Positions 46,495-55,698 of a stretch of 64,000 nt of DNA are shown here, in pieces. Below the pieces are notes generated by a model, which did no database searches, was not told the DNA's origin, and saw nothing but the letters and a program-made list of their open reading frames with translations. The stretch is from positions 1 through 64,000 of the forward strand of contig NZ_JBAJEX010000002.1 in assembly GCF_039822265.1 (NCBI RefSeq), in the 5' to 3' direction. The stretch comes from Thiobacter sp. AK1. GTDB lineage: Bacteria; Pseudomonadota; Gammaproteobacteria; Burkholderiales; Thiobacteraceae. Both the position numbers and the translations under genes were made by a program. How positions within the stretch are numbered: the first letter of the stretch is position 1; each line of letters starts with the position of its first letter.

Positions 46495-47558
46495 CAGAGC
46501 TCGGTGTAGCCCTTGGCGTCCGGCGTATAGAAGGTGGCGGGATCGGCGGGTTGGATCTCGCCGCCCGTCTTGAGCTTCTGCACCAGATCGGGGTTGGCGA
46601 TGAAGGGCCGGCCGAAGGCGACGAGATCGCCCTTGCCCGCGGCGAGATCCGCTTCGGCGCGCGCGGCGTCATAGCCGCCGGAGAGGATGTATCTGCCTTT
46701 GAAGGCCGCACGCAGTTGGGCCTTGAGTTCGTCGCTCACCGGCGGCGCGCCCATGGAGCTGTGATCCACCACGTGGATATAGACGAGGCCGATGTCGTTG
46801 AGGGCTTCGATCAGGCGCAGATAGAGCGCGTCCATCTCGGCGTCCGGCGTCATGCCGTTGAATACGCCGTAGGGCGAGATGCGCATGCCGACGCGCTCGG
46901 CGCCGATGGCCTGGGCCGCCGCACGGGCTACCTCCACCGCGAAGCGGATGCGATTGTCGATGCTGCCGCCCCAGCGGTCGCTCCGGTGGTTGGACGCGGT
47001 GTTGAGGAACTGGTCGATGAGGTAGCCGTTGGCGCCGTGCAGCTCGACGCCGTCGAAGCCCGCCGCCAGGGCGTTTCTGCAGGCGGCGGCATATTCCTGG
47101 ATGGCTGTTTCGATATCCGCTTCGCTCATCTCCGCGGGCACGGGATGGGGCTGCGGGCCTTCGCTGTCGGTCCACATCTCGCCCGGCGCGGCGATGGCCG
47201 AAGGCGCGAGGATGCGCGCGCCCGCCGGCAGGTTGGCCGGATGCGCCACCCGCCCGCAGTGCATGAGCTGCACGAAAATGCGTCCGCCTGCCTGATGCAC
47301 GGCGTCCGTCACCTTGCGCCAGCCGGAAACTTGCGCTTCGGAATAGAGGCCCGGAATGCGGGCATAGCCCAGGCCGTCGGGCGAGGGCGAGGTGCCTTCG
47401 GTGATGATGAGCCCGGCCTCGGCGCGCAGGCTGTAATACTTCGCCATCAGATCATTCGGCACATTGCCCAGCGCCCGGCAGCGGGTCATGGGCGCCATCA
47501 CGATGCGGTTGGGCAGATGCAGGGGACCGAGTTGAAGGGGCGTGAACAAGATCGTCAT
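46494..47558 (-). CDS. Old yellow enzyme family alkene reductase
   Basis: A 354-residue FMN enzyme of the NemA/OYE family (NRIVMAPMTRCRA, FDGVELHGANGYLIDQFLN, NHRSDRWGGSIDNR, FGRPFIANPDLV). It reduces activated C=C bonds or nitro groups with NAD(P)H. It is 10 bp downstream of the GST gene, so the three redox genes form an operon. Confidence 0.92.
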   Translation of the reverse strand: MTILFTPLQLGPLHLPNRIVMAPMTRCRALGNVPNDLMAKYYSLRAEAGLIITEGTSPSPDGLGYARIPGLYSEAQVSGWRKVTDAVHQAGGRIFVQLMHCGRVAHPANLPAGARILAPSAIAAPGEMWTDSEGPQPHPVPAEMSEADIETAIQEYAAACRNALAAGFDGVELHGANGYLIDQFLNTASNHRSDRWGGSIDNRIRFAVEVARAAAQAIGAERVGMRISPYGVFNGMTPDAEMDALYLRLIEALNDIGLVYIHVVDHSSMGAPPVSDELKAQLRAAFKGRYILSGGYDAARAEADLAAGKGDLVAFGRPFIANPDLVQKLKTGGEIQPADPATFYTPDAKGYTEL

Positions 47559-47568
47559 GGCGTTTTCC

Positions 47569-48183
47569 TTATTTTGCGGGGACCAGGCCTTCGGCCGCGA
47601 GCGCGGCCTGGACGGCGGGACGGGCCGCCACGCGGCCCAGATAGGCGAGGAGCGCCGGCCAGGGCGCGAGGTCCACATTCACATATTCGCCCCAACCCAG
47701 CACGGTGAAGAGATAGGCGTCGGCCACGGAAAAATCCTGGCCCATCGCATAGGGACCGGTGCCGAGCTTGCGCTCCACATGCGCGAGGCGCTGGGCAAGC
47801 TGTGTCTGGATGATCGCTCTGGCTTCCTGCGGAAACGCCCGGTTGAACAGCGCGCCGAACCCCTTGTGCAATTCGGTGGAAATGAAATTGAGCCACTCCA
47901 TCAGGCGATAGCGTTCCAGCGTGCCGGCGGGCGGCGCGAGGCGTTTTTCCGGCACGCGGTCGGCCAGATACTGCACGATGGCCGGACCCTCGGTGAGGAT
48001 GCTGCCGTCGTCGAGCTGCAGGGCCGGGACATACCCCAGCGGGTTGATAGTACGGTAGTCGGTGCCGGTCTCGGTCTGCTTGCTCTGCAGATCCACGCGC
48101 TCCAGCCGGAAATCGAAGCCGCCCTCGCGCAGCACGATGTGCGGTGAGAGGGAACAAGCGCCCGGGCTGTAATAGAGCTTCAT
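47569..48183 (-). CDS. Glutathione S-transferase
   Basis: A 204-residue beta-class-like [18 protein letters not shown] is the typical start with the active-site Cys10; [23 protein letters not shown] is the glutathione site. The ATG at 48183 is set by GAGGAGAC at good spacing. First gene of the GST-OYE-dioxygenase set, opposite the HxlR regulator. Confidence 0.93.
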   Translation of the reverse strand: MKLYYSPGACSLSPHIVLREGGFDFRLERVDLQSKQTETGTDYRTINPLGYVPALQLDDGSILTEGPAIVQYLADRVPEKRLAPPAGTLERYRLMEWLNFISTELHKGFGALFNRAFPQEARAIIQTQLAQRLAHVERKLGTGPYAMGQDFSVADAYLFTVLGWGEYVNVDLAPWPALLAYLGRVAARPAVQAALAAEGLVPAK

Positions 48184-48289
48184 GCGGGTCTCCTCGTGGT
48201 TCATTTGCGGGTGTTGGTCTTATAAAGTAACCTTGAGCGTCGCACAAGAAGGCACCGCCGCCGCCCCTGGTTACCTGCGAGGAACCGCC

Positions 48290-48691
48290 ATGAAACCCGA
48301 CGACCTGAACCCCGCCCCCGTGGCGCCGGCGCGCCCTGGCCAACACAAGCATTGTCCCGTGCGCGACGTGCTGGACCGCCTGGGCGACAAATGGTCCACC
48401 CTGATCCTGGTGACCCTGGCCCAAGGCCCGCAGCGCTTCAATGCGCTGGCCCGCTCCGTGCCCGACATCTCGCGCCGGATGCTCACCGAGACCCTGCGCC
48501 ACCTGGAGCGCGACGGGCTGATCTGGCGCGAGGTCACGCCCTCGACACCGCCCTCGGTGCGCTACGGGCTCACCCCGCTCGGGAATTCGCTGATGCCGCC
48601 CCTCAAGGGTCTGATCGAGTGGGCGCAACGGCACCAACCCAAGATCCTGGCCGCCCGCACCCGCTTCGATGGCAGCCGGCGCAAGGCCTGA
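48290..48691 (+). CDS. HxlR-family transcriptional regulator
   Basis: A 133-residue winged-helix protein ([44 protein letters not shown]). The Cys before PVRDVL is the residue that senses electrophiles in several HxlR/YodB regulators. It is divergent from the GST operon over 106 bp, so it probably controls it. Confidence 0.9.
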   Translation: MKPDDLNPAPVAPARPGQHKHCPVRDVLDRLGDKWSTLILVTLAQGPQRFNALARSVPDISRRMLTETLRHLERDGLIWREVTPSTPPSVRYGLTPLGNSLMPPLKGLIEWAQRHQPKILAARTRFDGSRRKA

Positions 48692-48904
48692 ACCCGATCA
48701 CCCGTCCGACGCCGGCCGAAATTCATGACGCGCCTCCGCGGCGCCGGAAGCAGCCTGCGTGATGCCGGCAGCAGCTTTCCTTCCTTGGCAAACAAGATGG
48801 GAAATTTTGCAAGGGGCATACGTACGTCACCGGCTGGAAGGCGCGATCTACGGGTGACGGCAAGGTGCCGCCCCATTCCCCTGGCCTCCCCGCGTGGCCA
48901 CCCA
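48692..48904. other. Intergenic region
   Basis: No supported gene; open frames are short and without domains. It is the left edge of the decayed restriction locus. Confidence 0.35.
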
Positions 48905-49354
48905 TTACGCCATTCCCTGCCGCGCTGCGCTGCATGCCGCCGCCCGCGCATTCGGGCGCTTCGCCGCCGGAATGAAGTCACGCCCAGCCATGCTGCAAGA
49001 CGGCCCTTTTTTTGTCGGGCCGATGGCTACTGTCGAGAGTGCGTAGTACAGGAACTTGGTGTCCTCGTCAGTTGCTACCTTCAGCACGTGCGCATGGTTG
49101 TTAACCCAGAACCTGCCATCGACGAGTTGCAGGAAAGGCTTGCCGTCTGGCCGCGCAACGGAGCCATCTTCAGCTAGGAAAAGATGTAGCCCTTGGAACA
49201 GGAAGCCATCGACGTAATCCATGATTCCGGTGGCGCCGTAGTAGGGATAGTCGCCACGACGCTTCTCCCTCTCGCGGTTCGATAGCGGTACTCGCCGGGA
49301 GTCGAAGTTCTGGACGAGTTCGCCGAGCGGCGTCTCAGGCCACTCGCCCGCCAT
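48905..49354 (-). pseudogene. Type I restriction specificity subunit HsdS, N-terminal fragment
   Basis: The first 105 or so residues (PETPLGELVQNFDSRRVPL, YPYYGATGIMDYVDG, LAEDGSVA, FLYYALSTV) form the start of a target-recognition domain. After GPTKKGP the sequence leaves the family and ends, at 149 residues against about 400 for a full HsdS. It is deleted at the 3' end, so it cannot give full specificity. GAAGGAGG precedes the ATG at 49354. Confidence 0.85.
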
Positions 49355-49439
49355 ACCCAACCTCCTTCAAGTCGGCTTCAATCGCCGCACCCCGCCGCGC
49401 GGCTTCGCCCTGCCATTTCGCCAGCGCCGAGTTGTTCAT
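49335..49439 (-). CDS. 34-residue ORF like the HsdM C-terminal tail
   Basis: It begins MNNSALAKWQGEAARRGA and continues IEADLKEVGYGG. This matches the pattern at the HsdM end ([24 protein letters not shown]). Its ATG overlaps the fic stop by 4 bases (ATGA) and its end overlaps hsdS by 20 bases. It looks translated, coupled to both, and could be a split-off HsdM tail displaced by fic. It may also be a chance remnant. Confidence 0.5.
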   Translation of the reverse strand: MNNSALAKWQGEAARRGAAIEADLKEVGYGGRVA

Positions 49440-50605
49440 TCCGCCGCCTCCTCGAACAGCCGCAGATACGGATCAAAACGAAACCGCCGGTTGCGGGCGT
49501 AGCCGGTCATCTCGCGTAACAGTCCGATCGCTTCGAGGCGCGCGACGATCTGGTTGGCTCCGGCGGGTGTGATACCGAGCCATTCGCGCACGGTGGCCAC
49601 GCTGACGATGGGGTGCTCGAACAGGCGGTCCATGACGCGCTGGCCGTTGGCGGCGGCGCGGCCGAGGTGTTCGGTGATCTTGGCGCGGTAGTCCTCGCGC
49701 ATGCGCAGGATGGCCGCGGCGGTGGCCGTGGCTTCACGGCTGACCGCCTCGACGCCCGCGAGAAAAAAACCGAGCCAGCCCTCCCAGTCGCCCGCATCGC
49801 GCACGGCTTGTAGGCGTTCGTAGTATTCGGCGCGGTGCTGCTTGAAGTAATGCGACAGATACAGCACGGGCTTGGCGAGCAGCCGTTTCTCGGTGAGCAA
49901 AAAGGTGATCAAGAGCCGCCCGATGCGACCGTTGCCGTCCAGAAACGGGTGGATGGTCTCGAACTGGGCGTGGGCAAGCCCCACCTGTACCAGCGGCGGC
50001 AGGCCGGCGCCGTCGTGCAGGAATGTTTCCAGGTGGGAGAGGGCCTGCGGCACTTCGTGCGGCGGCGGGGGCACGAAGCGGGCGGTGGCAAGGGTGCAGC
50101 CCGCGGGGCCGATCCAGTTCTGGCTGGTGCGCAACTCGCCCGGTTGCAGGCGGCCGCCGCGCACGCCGCGCATGAGTTCAGCGTGGATTTCGCGGATCAG
50201 CCGCACTGAGATCGGGAGTTCACGTAGCCGTTCGAGCCCCAGGTTCATCGCCCGCACGTAGTTGGCAACTTCGTTCACGTCCTTGGGCGTGTCCGGGTCG
50301 AAGAGCTGCGCTTCGGCGGCGAGCAGGTTTTGCAGGGAAGACTGCGTGCCTTCGATCTGGCTGGACAGCACGGCCTCTTTGCGCACGTACATGAAGACGA
50401 AGAGGTCAGGATTGGGCAGCGTGAGCACGGCGCCGTCGAGCCGACCGAGGGCGTAGTCGGCAGCCGAGAGCCGCTCGCGCAGCGGAGCGCCAAGATCGAG
50501 CGGCGGATTGGGCGGCAGCGGTGCCGGGATGAAGGCGCGATAGCCCGTGAGCTGGCGGACGTAGCGGCCGGCGCGTCCTGCCTTATTTTCATCTGCGTTA
50601 TTCAT
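49436..50605 (-). CDS. Fic-domain adenylyltransferase
   Basis: A 389-residue Fic/DOC protein. The inhibitory helix motif (S/T)xxxE(G/N) is at the N-terminus (SSQIEGTQSSL), giving self-inhibition of class II type. The active motif is HPFLDGNGRIGRLL (about residue 219). A C-terminal winged-helix (VATVREWLGITPAGANQIVARLEAIGLL) is typical of COG3177 members. The gene appears intact inside an otherwise broken type I restriction locus. It may modify a host or phage target with AMP; the target is unknown. Confidence 0.92.
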   Translation of the reverse strand: MNNADENKAGRAGRYVRQLTGYRAFIPAPLPPNPPLDLGAPLRERLSAADYALGRLDGAVLTLPNPDLFVFMYVRKEAVLSSQIEGTQSSLQNLLAAEAQLFDPDTPKDVNEVANYVRAMNLGLERLRELPISVRLIREIHAELMRGVRGGRLQPGELRTSQNWIGPAGCTLATARFVPPPPHEVPQALSHLETFLHDGAGLPPLVQVGLAHAQFETIHPFLDGNGRIGRLLITFLLTEKRLLAKPVLYLSHYFKQHRAEYYERLQAVRDAGDWEGWLGFFLAGVEAVSREATATAAAILRMREDYRAKITEHLGRAAANGQRVMDRLFEHPIVSVATVREWLGITPAGANQIVARLEAIGLLREMTGYARNRRFRFDPYLRLFEEAAE

Positions 50606-50678
50606 GGCCCAAAACCCGGTGCTTAATAAACTGTGAGTTTATTATGTCGGCCGTTTGGATCCATCGTCAACGCTCGGT

Positions 50679-51446
<768 letters not shown>

Positions 51447-51544
51447 TCATTTAACAACCTTCCCCTCAATTCACCTCAATTCTTACGACACCCCACAAAG
51501 CGCTTGCCAAGCGCTACCCCTTCGGCATATCCATCCGCTGCTCC
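51447..51544. other. Junction between hsdM fragment and IS remnant
   Basis: Short AT-richer stretch with CTCAATTCACCTCAATTC; probably a deletion or insertion boundary. Confidence 0.3.
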
Positions 51545-51930
51545 CCAGCCGCCGCAACGCCGACGGGGTCGCCTCCCACATCTACCGCCTGGTCGAGTCT
51601 CGGCGTGAAGGCACTCGAGTTCGCGAATCCACCCTTCTCAACCTCGGCAGGGCCTTCGACCTCCCCGAGGCCCTTTGGCCCGACCTGTGCGTCCGTCTCG
51701 CCCGACGCCTCAGCCAGCGCGGCGATCTCCTCGCGTAAACATTGGCTGTCCGGCTTATCGTCAGCCGTGCGCAACGCCTGCCTGGAAGCGATTTCGTCGA
51801 GTTAGGTGGCTGCTCCCTGGAACCGACCCGACTGCGTTCCGTTGGCGTCGACCAGGTTGGGCTGCATGCGCTGGCCCAGGTGGAATTGGAACCGCTCCGG
51901 AAATCGCGGGGCAGCAACGCCATCACCTGT
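51545..51930 (+). pseudogene. IS1634-like transposase remnant
   Basis: The plus strand reads HIYRLVESRREGTRVRESTL, then LLNLGRAFDLPEALW, with a stop at 51736-51738. After a frameshift it continues DFVELGGCSLEPTRLRSVGV and then DQVGLHALAQVELEP, the N-terminal pattern of IS1634/IS4-type transposases. The catalytic part is gone. Sequence beyond about 51930 no longer fits the family. Confidence 0.7.
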
Positions 51931-52113
51931 GCCCCGATCCTTGCCCAGCGTCTGGCGCTGCGTCAGGTCGAGGTCTTTGGCGTGATCGATGAAATCGGCA
52001 TCGCCGATGATCACATCCACACGCTCCCGGGCGCGCGTCGCTGCAAAGCCCTTGGCGCCGCAGGGGACGGAACATGACGAGAGGTGAGGGAGGATATCGT
52101 GTTGGTCTGCATG
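51931..52113. other. Unassigned sequence between IS remnant and modC
   Basis: No supported gene. It may be further decayed transposase. Confidence 0.3.
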
Positions 52114-53196
52114 TCAACGCTCCACCGACGCGGCCTTGATCAGCGCAATCACGGTCTCGTTTTCTCTGAGCTGCAGCGCCGCAAGGGCGGTTTCGGTGAT
52201 CTCGCTCCATAGCCCTTGCCCGTCGGCTAGACAGAGCCGCACCAGGACATGGCCGCGGCGGCTTTCGGCAAAGCTGCAGATGCGCGCGGGAAGGTGGTTG
52301 AGCATGCTGATGTCTGCGGGCACGCGGCGCGCCAGCGCCACGTCACGCGCGTACACCCGCAGCCGCGCCCGGGGGCTCGCCGCAATGCCAGGAAAGGTGA
52401 GCAGGCTGCCGTCGATGTGCAATTGCGCCAGGCCCTCGGCCAGCGTGCTGGCCTGCCCTTCGAGCACGGCCACCGGCCCGAGGCGGTCGAACAGCGGCGA
52501 GTCCGCGCGCATCAGCGCATCGGCCAGCGGTTCCACGCGCAGGATGCGCCCGGCGTCCATGAACACCACGCGCTGCGCCAGACGCTCGATCTCCTCTGGC
52601 GCGTGGCTGACCAGCAGCATCGGCAAGCTGCGGCTTTGCGCAAGCTCGGCGATGAGTTCGAGCAGATCGTCCTTGGCGCGCCAGTCCAGCGCAGCCAGCG
52701 GCTCGTCGAGCAGCAGCAGCCGCGGCCGCGACAGCAACGCGCGCGCGATCGCCACCCGCTGTTTTTCGCCGCCGGACAGCGCACCGATGCGCCGCTCCAG
52801 CAGATGCGCGATGCCGACCGCTTCGGCCTGCGCCTGCACGGCCGCCGCGTCGACGCCGCCGGGGGCGCGGCGCGCGGCAAACTCCAGATTGCCGCGCACG
52901 GTGAGGTGCGGAAACAGCGCCGCGTCCTGGAACACATAGCCGACGTTGCGCGCCATCGGCGGCGTCTGTCGCGCGCCGTCGAGCCAGACCACGCCGCCCA
53001 CCTCCAGCCGACCGTGCACCCGCGGGATCAGCCCGGCGATGGCGCGCAGCAGCGTGCTCTTGCCGCAGCCGGAGCGGCCGAAGATCGCGGTGATGCCGTC
53101 GAGCGGCCAAGAGAATGTGCCCGTGTTCAGCGTGAAGGCACCGAGCCGCACGGCAAGCTCGCCGCGCACGGCGGCATCGCTCGGTTCCTGCATCAT
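52114..53196 (-). CDS. modC: Molybdate ABC transporter ATP-binding protein ModC
   Basis: A 360-residue ATPase: Walker A FGRSGCGKSTLLRA, signature ALSGGEKQRVAIARAL, Walker B LLLLDEPLAALD, then a C-terminal Mop/TOBE domain (ARICSFAESRRGHVLVRLCL) that senses molybdate. The ATG at 53196 overlaps the modB stop (ATGA). Last gene of modABC. Confidence 0.96.
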   Translation of the reverse strand: MMQEPSDAAVRGELAVRLGAFTLNTGTFSWPLDGITAIFGRSGCGKSTLLRAIAGLIPRVHGRLEVGGVVWLDGARQTPPMARNVGYVFQDAALFPHLTVRGNLEFAARRAPGGVDAAAVQAQAEAVGIAHLLERRIGALSGGEKQRVAIARALLSRPRLLLLDEPLAALDWRAKDDLLELIAELAQSRSLPMLLVSHAPEEIERLAQRVVFMDAGRILRVEPLADALMRADSPLFDRLGPVAVLEGQASTLAEGLAQLHIDGSLLTFPGIAASPRARLRVYARDVALARRVPADISMLNHLPARICSFAESRRGHVLVRLCLADGQGLWSEITETALAALQLRENETVIALIKAASVER

Positions 53197-53891
53197 GCTG
53201 CGTGCTCCCGACTGCCTTGCCGGTACAGGCCGTAGACCACGGTCAGCACGATGACCGCAAACACCAGCATCAGCGCCGAGAGGATGTGCGCCTGCGCATA
53301 CTCCATCGCCTCGACATGGTTGTAGATGTCGATCGACACCATCCGCGTCTTGCCCGGGATGTTGCCGCCGACCATCAGCACCACGCCGAACTCGCCCACC
53401 GTGTGCGCGAAGGTGAGGGTGAGTGCGACGATCAGGCCGCCGCGCGACAGCGGCAGCACCACGTTGAAAAAGCGGTCCCACCAGCCGGCGCGCAGGGTGG
53501 CCGCGGCATCGAGCAGGTTCTGCGGCAGCGCCTCGAACGCGCGCAGCAACGGCTGCACCATGAACGGCAGCGAATACACCACCGAGCCGATGATCAGGCC
53601 GATTTTGTTGAAGGTGAGCTGCCCCTCATAGCCCAGGCTATGCAACGTCTGCGTCAGCCAGCCCTGCGGGTTGAGGAAAACCAGCAGATAAAAGCCCAGC
53701 ACCACCGGCGGCAGCACCAGCGGCAGCGCGACCACCGCCTCGACCGCAGCGCGCAGCGGCGACTTCCAGTGCGCCAGCACCCAGGCGATCGCAATCCCCG
53801 GAACCAGCAGGATGGCGGTCGAGATGCTCGCGACTTCGAGCGTCAGCCACAGCGGGCCGAGGTCGATGGCATGACCGAAAAGCTCCACCAC
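53193..53891 (-). CDS. modB: Molybdate ABC transporter permease ModB
   Basis: A 232-residue permease with about five helices and the ATPase-coupling EAA loop (FEALPQNLLDAAATLRAG). MVGGNIPGKTRMVSIDIYNHVEAMEY is typical of ModB. It lies 16 bp after modA. Confidence 0.96.
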   Translation of the reverse strand: MVELFGHAIDLGPLWLTLEVASISTAILLVPGIAIAWVLAHWKSPLRAAVEAVVALPLVLPPVVLGFYLLVFLNPQGWLTQTLHSLGYEGQLTFNKIGLIIGSVVYSLPFMVQPLLRAFEALPQNLLDAAATLRAGWWDRFFNVVLPLSRGGLIVALTLTFAHTVGEFGVVLMVGGNIPGKTRMVSIDIYNHVEAMEYAQAHILSALMLVFAVIVLTVVYGLYRQGSREHAA

Positions 53892-53907
53892 GCGCGTGCA
53901 CCCCGAT

Positions 53908-54672
53908 TTACTGCGGGATGGTGTAGCCGTATTTGTCGATCACGGCACGCGCCTCGGGCCCGCGCAGGAAGTCCAGATACGCCTTGGCCGCCGGCTTGTC
54001 GGCGCCGGGCTTGAGCACGACCGCGCTCTGGTCGATCGGGCTGTAGTCGGCCTGCGGCACCACCCACCACTGCCCCTTGCCCGCACCGATCGCCTGCGAC
54101 AACGCGACGAAGCCCGCCTGCGCGTTGCCGGTGGCGACAAAGTCGAAGGTCTGGCCGATGTTCTGCCCCTCGACGATCTTTGGTTTGATCGCCTCATACA
54201 CGCCCATTTTTTTCATCGCCTCGATCGCTGCGGCACCGTAGGGCGCGGTCTTTGGGTTGGCGATCGCCAGATGCTGGAAGTCACCCTTGCGCAGGATCTG
54301 CTCGCCCTGCGCCTTCACCGGCAGCGTCGTGCTGTAGAGCACGAGCGCGCCGCGGGCGTAGATGAAATCGGTCGCGGCGACGGCGTGGCCCTCTTTGGCC
54401 AGCGCCTTGGTCGTCGTGTCGTCGGCGGCGAGCAGCACGTCGAACGGCGCGCCGTTGCGGATCTGCGCAGCGAACTGACCGGTGGCACCGAAGGCGTACT
54501 TCACCTCGTTGCCGGTCTTGGCCTTGAACAGCACGCCGATTTCCTCGGCGGGTTTTTTGAAGTTGGCGGCAACCGCCACCGTGATGGTTTCGGCGCGTGC
54601 CTGCGCTGCAAACGCCAGGGGCAGGGCCAGCAGCAACGCGGCACCGCGCAGCACATGGGTGAATCGTGTCAT
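53908..54672 (-). CDS. modA: Molybdate-binding periplasmic protein ModA
   Basis: A 254-residue substrate-binding protein with a Sec signal (LRGAALLLALPLAFAAQARA). ITVAVAANFKKPAEEIGVLF and YAFGATGQFAAQIRNGAPFD carry the anion-binding loops of ModA. ACGGAGTG is its ribosome site. Directly upstream lies a molbindin fragment. Confidence 0.96.
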   Translation of the reverse strand: MTRFTHVLRGAALLLALPLAFAAQARAETITVAVAANFKKPAEEIGVLFKAKTGNEVKYAFGATGQFAAQIRNGAPFDVLLAADDTTTKALAKEGHAVAATDFIYARGALVLYSTTLPVKAQGEQILRKGDFQHLAIANPKTAPYGAAAIEAMKKMGVYEAIKPKIVEGQNIGQTFDFVATGNAQAGFVALSQAIGAGKGQWWVVPQADYSPIDQSAVVLKPGADKPAAKAYLDFLRGPEARAVIDKYGYTIPQ

Positions 54673-54673
54673 C

Positions 54674-54880
54674 TCACACTCCGTCAGGTTTTGTCACAAC
54701 AAAGGGAAAAAGGCGGCCCCGGGCACAGGCCCGGAGCCGGCAAGCGAGGTGAGATGCTTGGTCCACCCCGAGGATGACATGGCTCGCCTTGATCAGCGCG
54801 CAGACTGCGTCGCCCACCTTCAGGCCGAGTGTTTTTTCGGTGCCGGTGGTGATCATCACCGGCCCTGCGCAACCACCATC
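54674..54880 (-). pseudogene. Molbindin (Mop/TOBE) gene fragment
   Basis: The frame from a stop near 54883 reads MITTGTEKTLGLKVGDAVCA and then LIKASHVILGVD, which is the second half of a Mop domain. The first half is missing, and an ordinary stop after ILGVD has been lost, so the frame runs 28 codons on to just before modA. It probably came from a mop or modE gene once heading the operon. A short product is possible but could not bind molybdate alone. Confidence 0.75.
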
Positions 54881-54962
54881 TTACAAACACCGAAGGAAAA
54901 ACAGCGCCTTACACCGATGCTTGCGCCTAGCAGGAGGTTGCCTATTTTGCATTGCGCCACCT

Positions 54963-54986
54963 CGCTATATTCACATAAATATAGCG
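54963..54986. promoter_or_regulatory. ModE-like operator upstream of the mod operon
   Basis: CGCTATATT, six bases, then AATATAGCG form a perfect 9-bp inverted repeat. This matches the ModE box form known upstream of E. coli modA (CGTTATATT...TACATAACG). It overlaps the -10 box of the predicted mod promoter, so ModE-molybdate should block transcription. No modE gene is intact in the window. Confidence 0.85.
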
Positions 54987-55007
54987 GTCAGGCGCGGTGT
55001 GTGTCAA
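54978..55007 (-). promoter_or_regulatory. mod operon promoter with IS-derived -35
   Basis: On the minus strand TTGACA (55007-55002) is followed by an 18-bp spacer and TATATT (54983-54978). The -35 is the last six bases of the IS481-like remnant; the -10 lies in the ModE box. Confidence 0.7.
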
Positions 55008-55335
55008 CTCAATGTATGGATCCCCCAGCTTTGCCACTCGGGTTGATGTTGGAGGAAGAATTGTATGAGTGCGGCGGCGGTGGCGGCTGGTTTTGCTTGG
55101 GATCGCCAGGCCAAAGGCGAAGCGGCTGGTCGGATCGATGAAGGTAAGGAAGTCGCGGCGAAGTCTATCGCGCACCCGCTCGATGGTATCCACCGCCAGG
55201 TGCTGCCATGGGACGACCGTGACGGCCTTGGGCTTGCGCGGCTTGGGGTGACGGCGCACGGGCTTCAGGCGTTGCCGGGCATGGCGCCGAGTCGTGCTTG
55301 GGCATCTTTGGGCGTCATCTGCCAAAGATGCCGCA
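55002..55335 (-). pseudogene. IS481-like transposase remnant, internally deleted
   Basis: The minus strand reads RHPKPRKPKAVTVVPWQHLA, then VDTIERVRDRLRRDFLTFID and PTSRFAFGLAIPSKTSRH: the first catalytic Asp and the next strand of a DDE integrase. It then jumps to the extreme C-terminus (LQHQPEWQSW, HTLS), losing the other two acidic residues. The end CATACATTGAGTTGACA equals that at base 203-219, so both belong to one IS family. Confidence 0.8.
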
Positions 55336-55438
55336 ATCCCGCTGCCCGGTAAAACCCCCTGATCCTGTATCCAATGTGCTGCCCTTGCATGGCGTTCCTC
55401 CGTCATCGAAGCAGTGCCAAAGGTTTCTGAACTTATGC
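55336..55438. other. Sequence between IS remnant and truncated MITE
   Basis: No gene is seen; probably deletion junctions. Confidence 0.3.
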
Positions 55439-55541
55439 AGCGGGGACCCAGGAACATGGTGAGGAATACCCTCGATTCCCGCTTTCGCGAGAATGACGTT
55501 TGACTTACGCAGCCTGTCAACGACTTCCGTAGCGCTCAATA
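55439..55541 (-). mobile_element. MITE copy 4 (truncated)
   Basis: It matches the last 103 bp of copy 3 from AGCGGGGACCCAGG to GCTCAATA, same orientation, with several substitutions. The other inverted-repeat end is lost, probably by the neighbouring IS. Confidence 0.85.
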
Positions 55542-55698
55542 GGCCGCATTTCGGTCTCTCCGGCTCCCGCGTCATCTGGCCCGAATGCGGTGTGCCGGGT
55601 TGCCCACGGTGCCCGGCACGATGAAGTGATCCCTGCGCCGAAGACGGCTCGCCGTCGTTCGCCACCCGTTCTTGTGGGCTTGCCAAACCCACGCCGAG
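55542..55698. other. Region after rng with hairpins
   Basis: No gene. GTGCCGGG/CCCGGCAC (55592-55619) and GACGGC/GCCGTC (near 55643-55656) can fold; the second may end the rng transcript on the minus strand. Confidence 0.4.

Noticed and set aside
54684-54890. An alternative 68-codon frame over the molbindin fragment
   Set aside because: The other frame carries the clear Mop motif; this one is its shadow.
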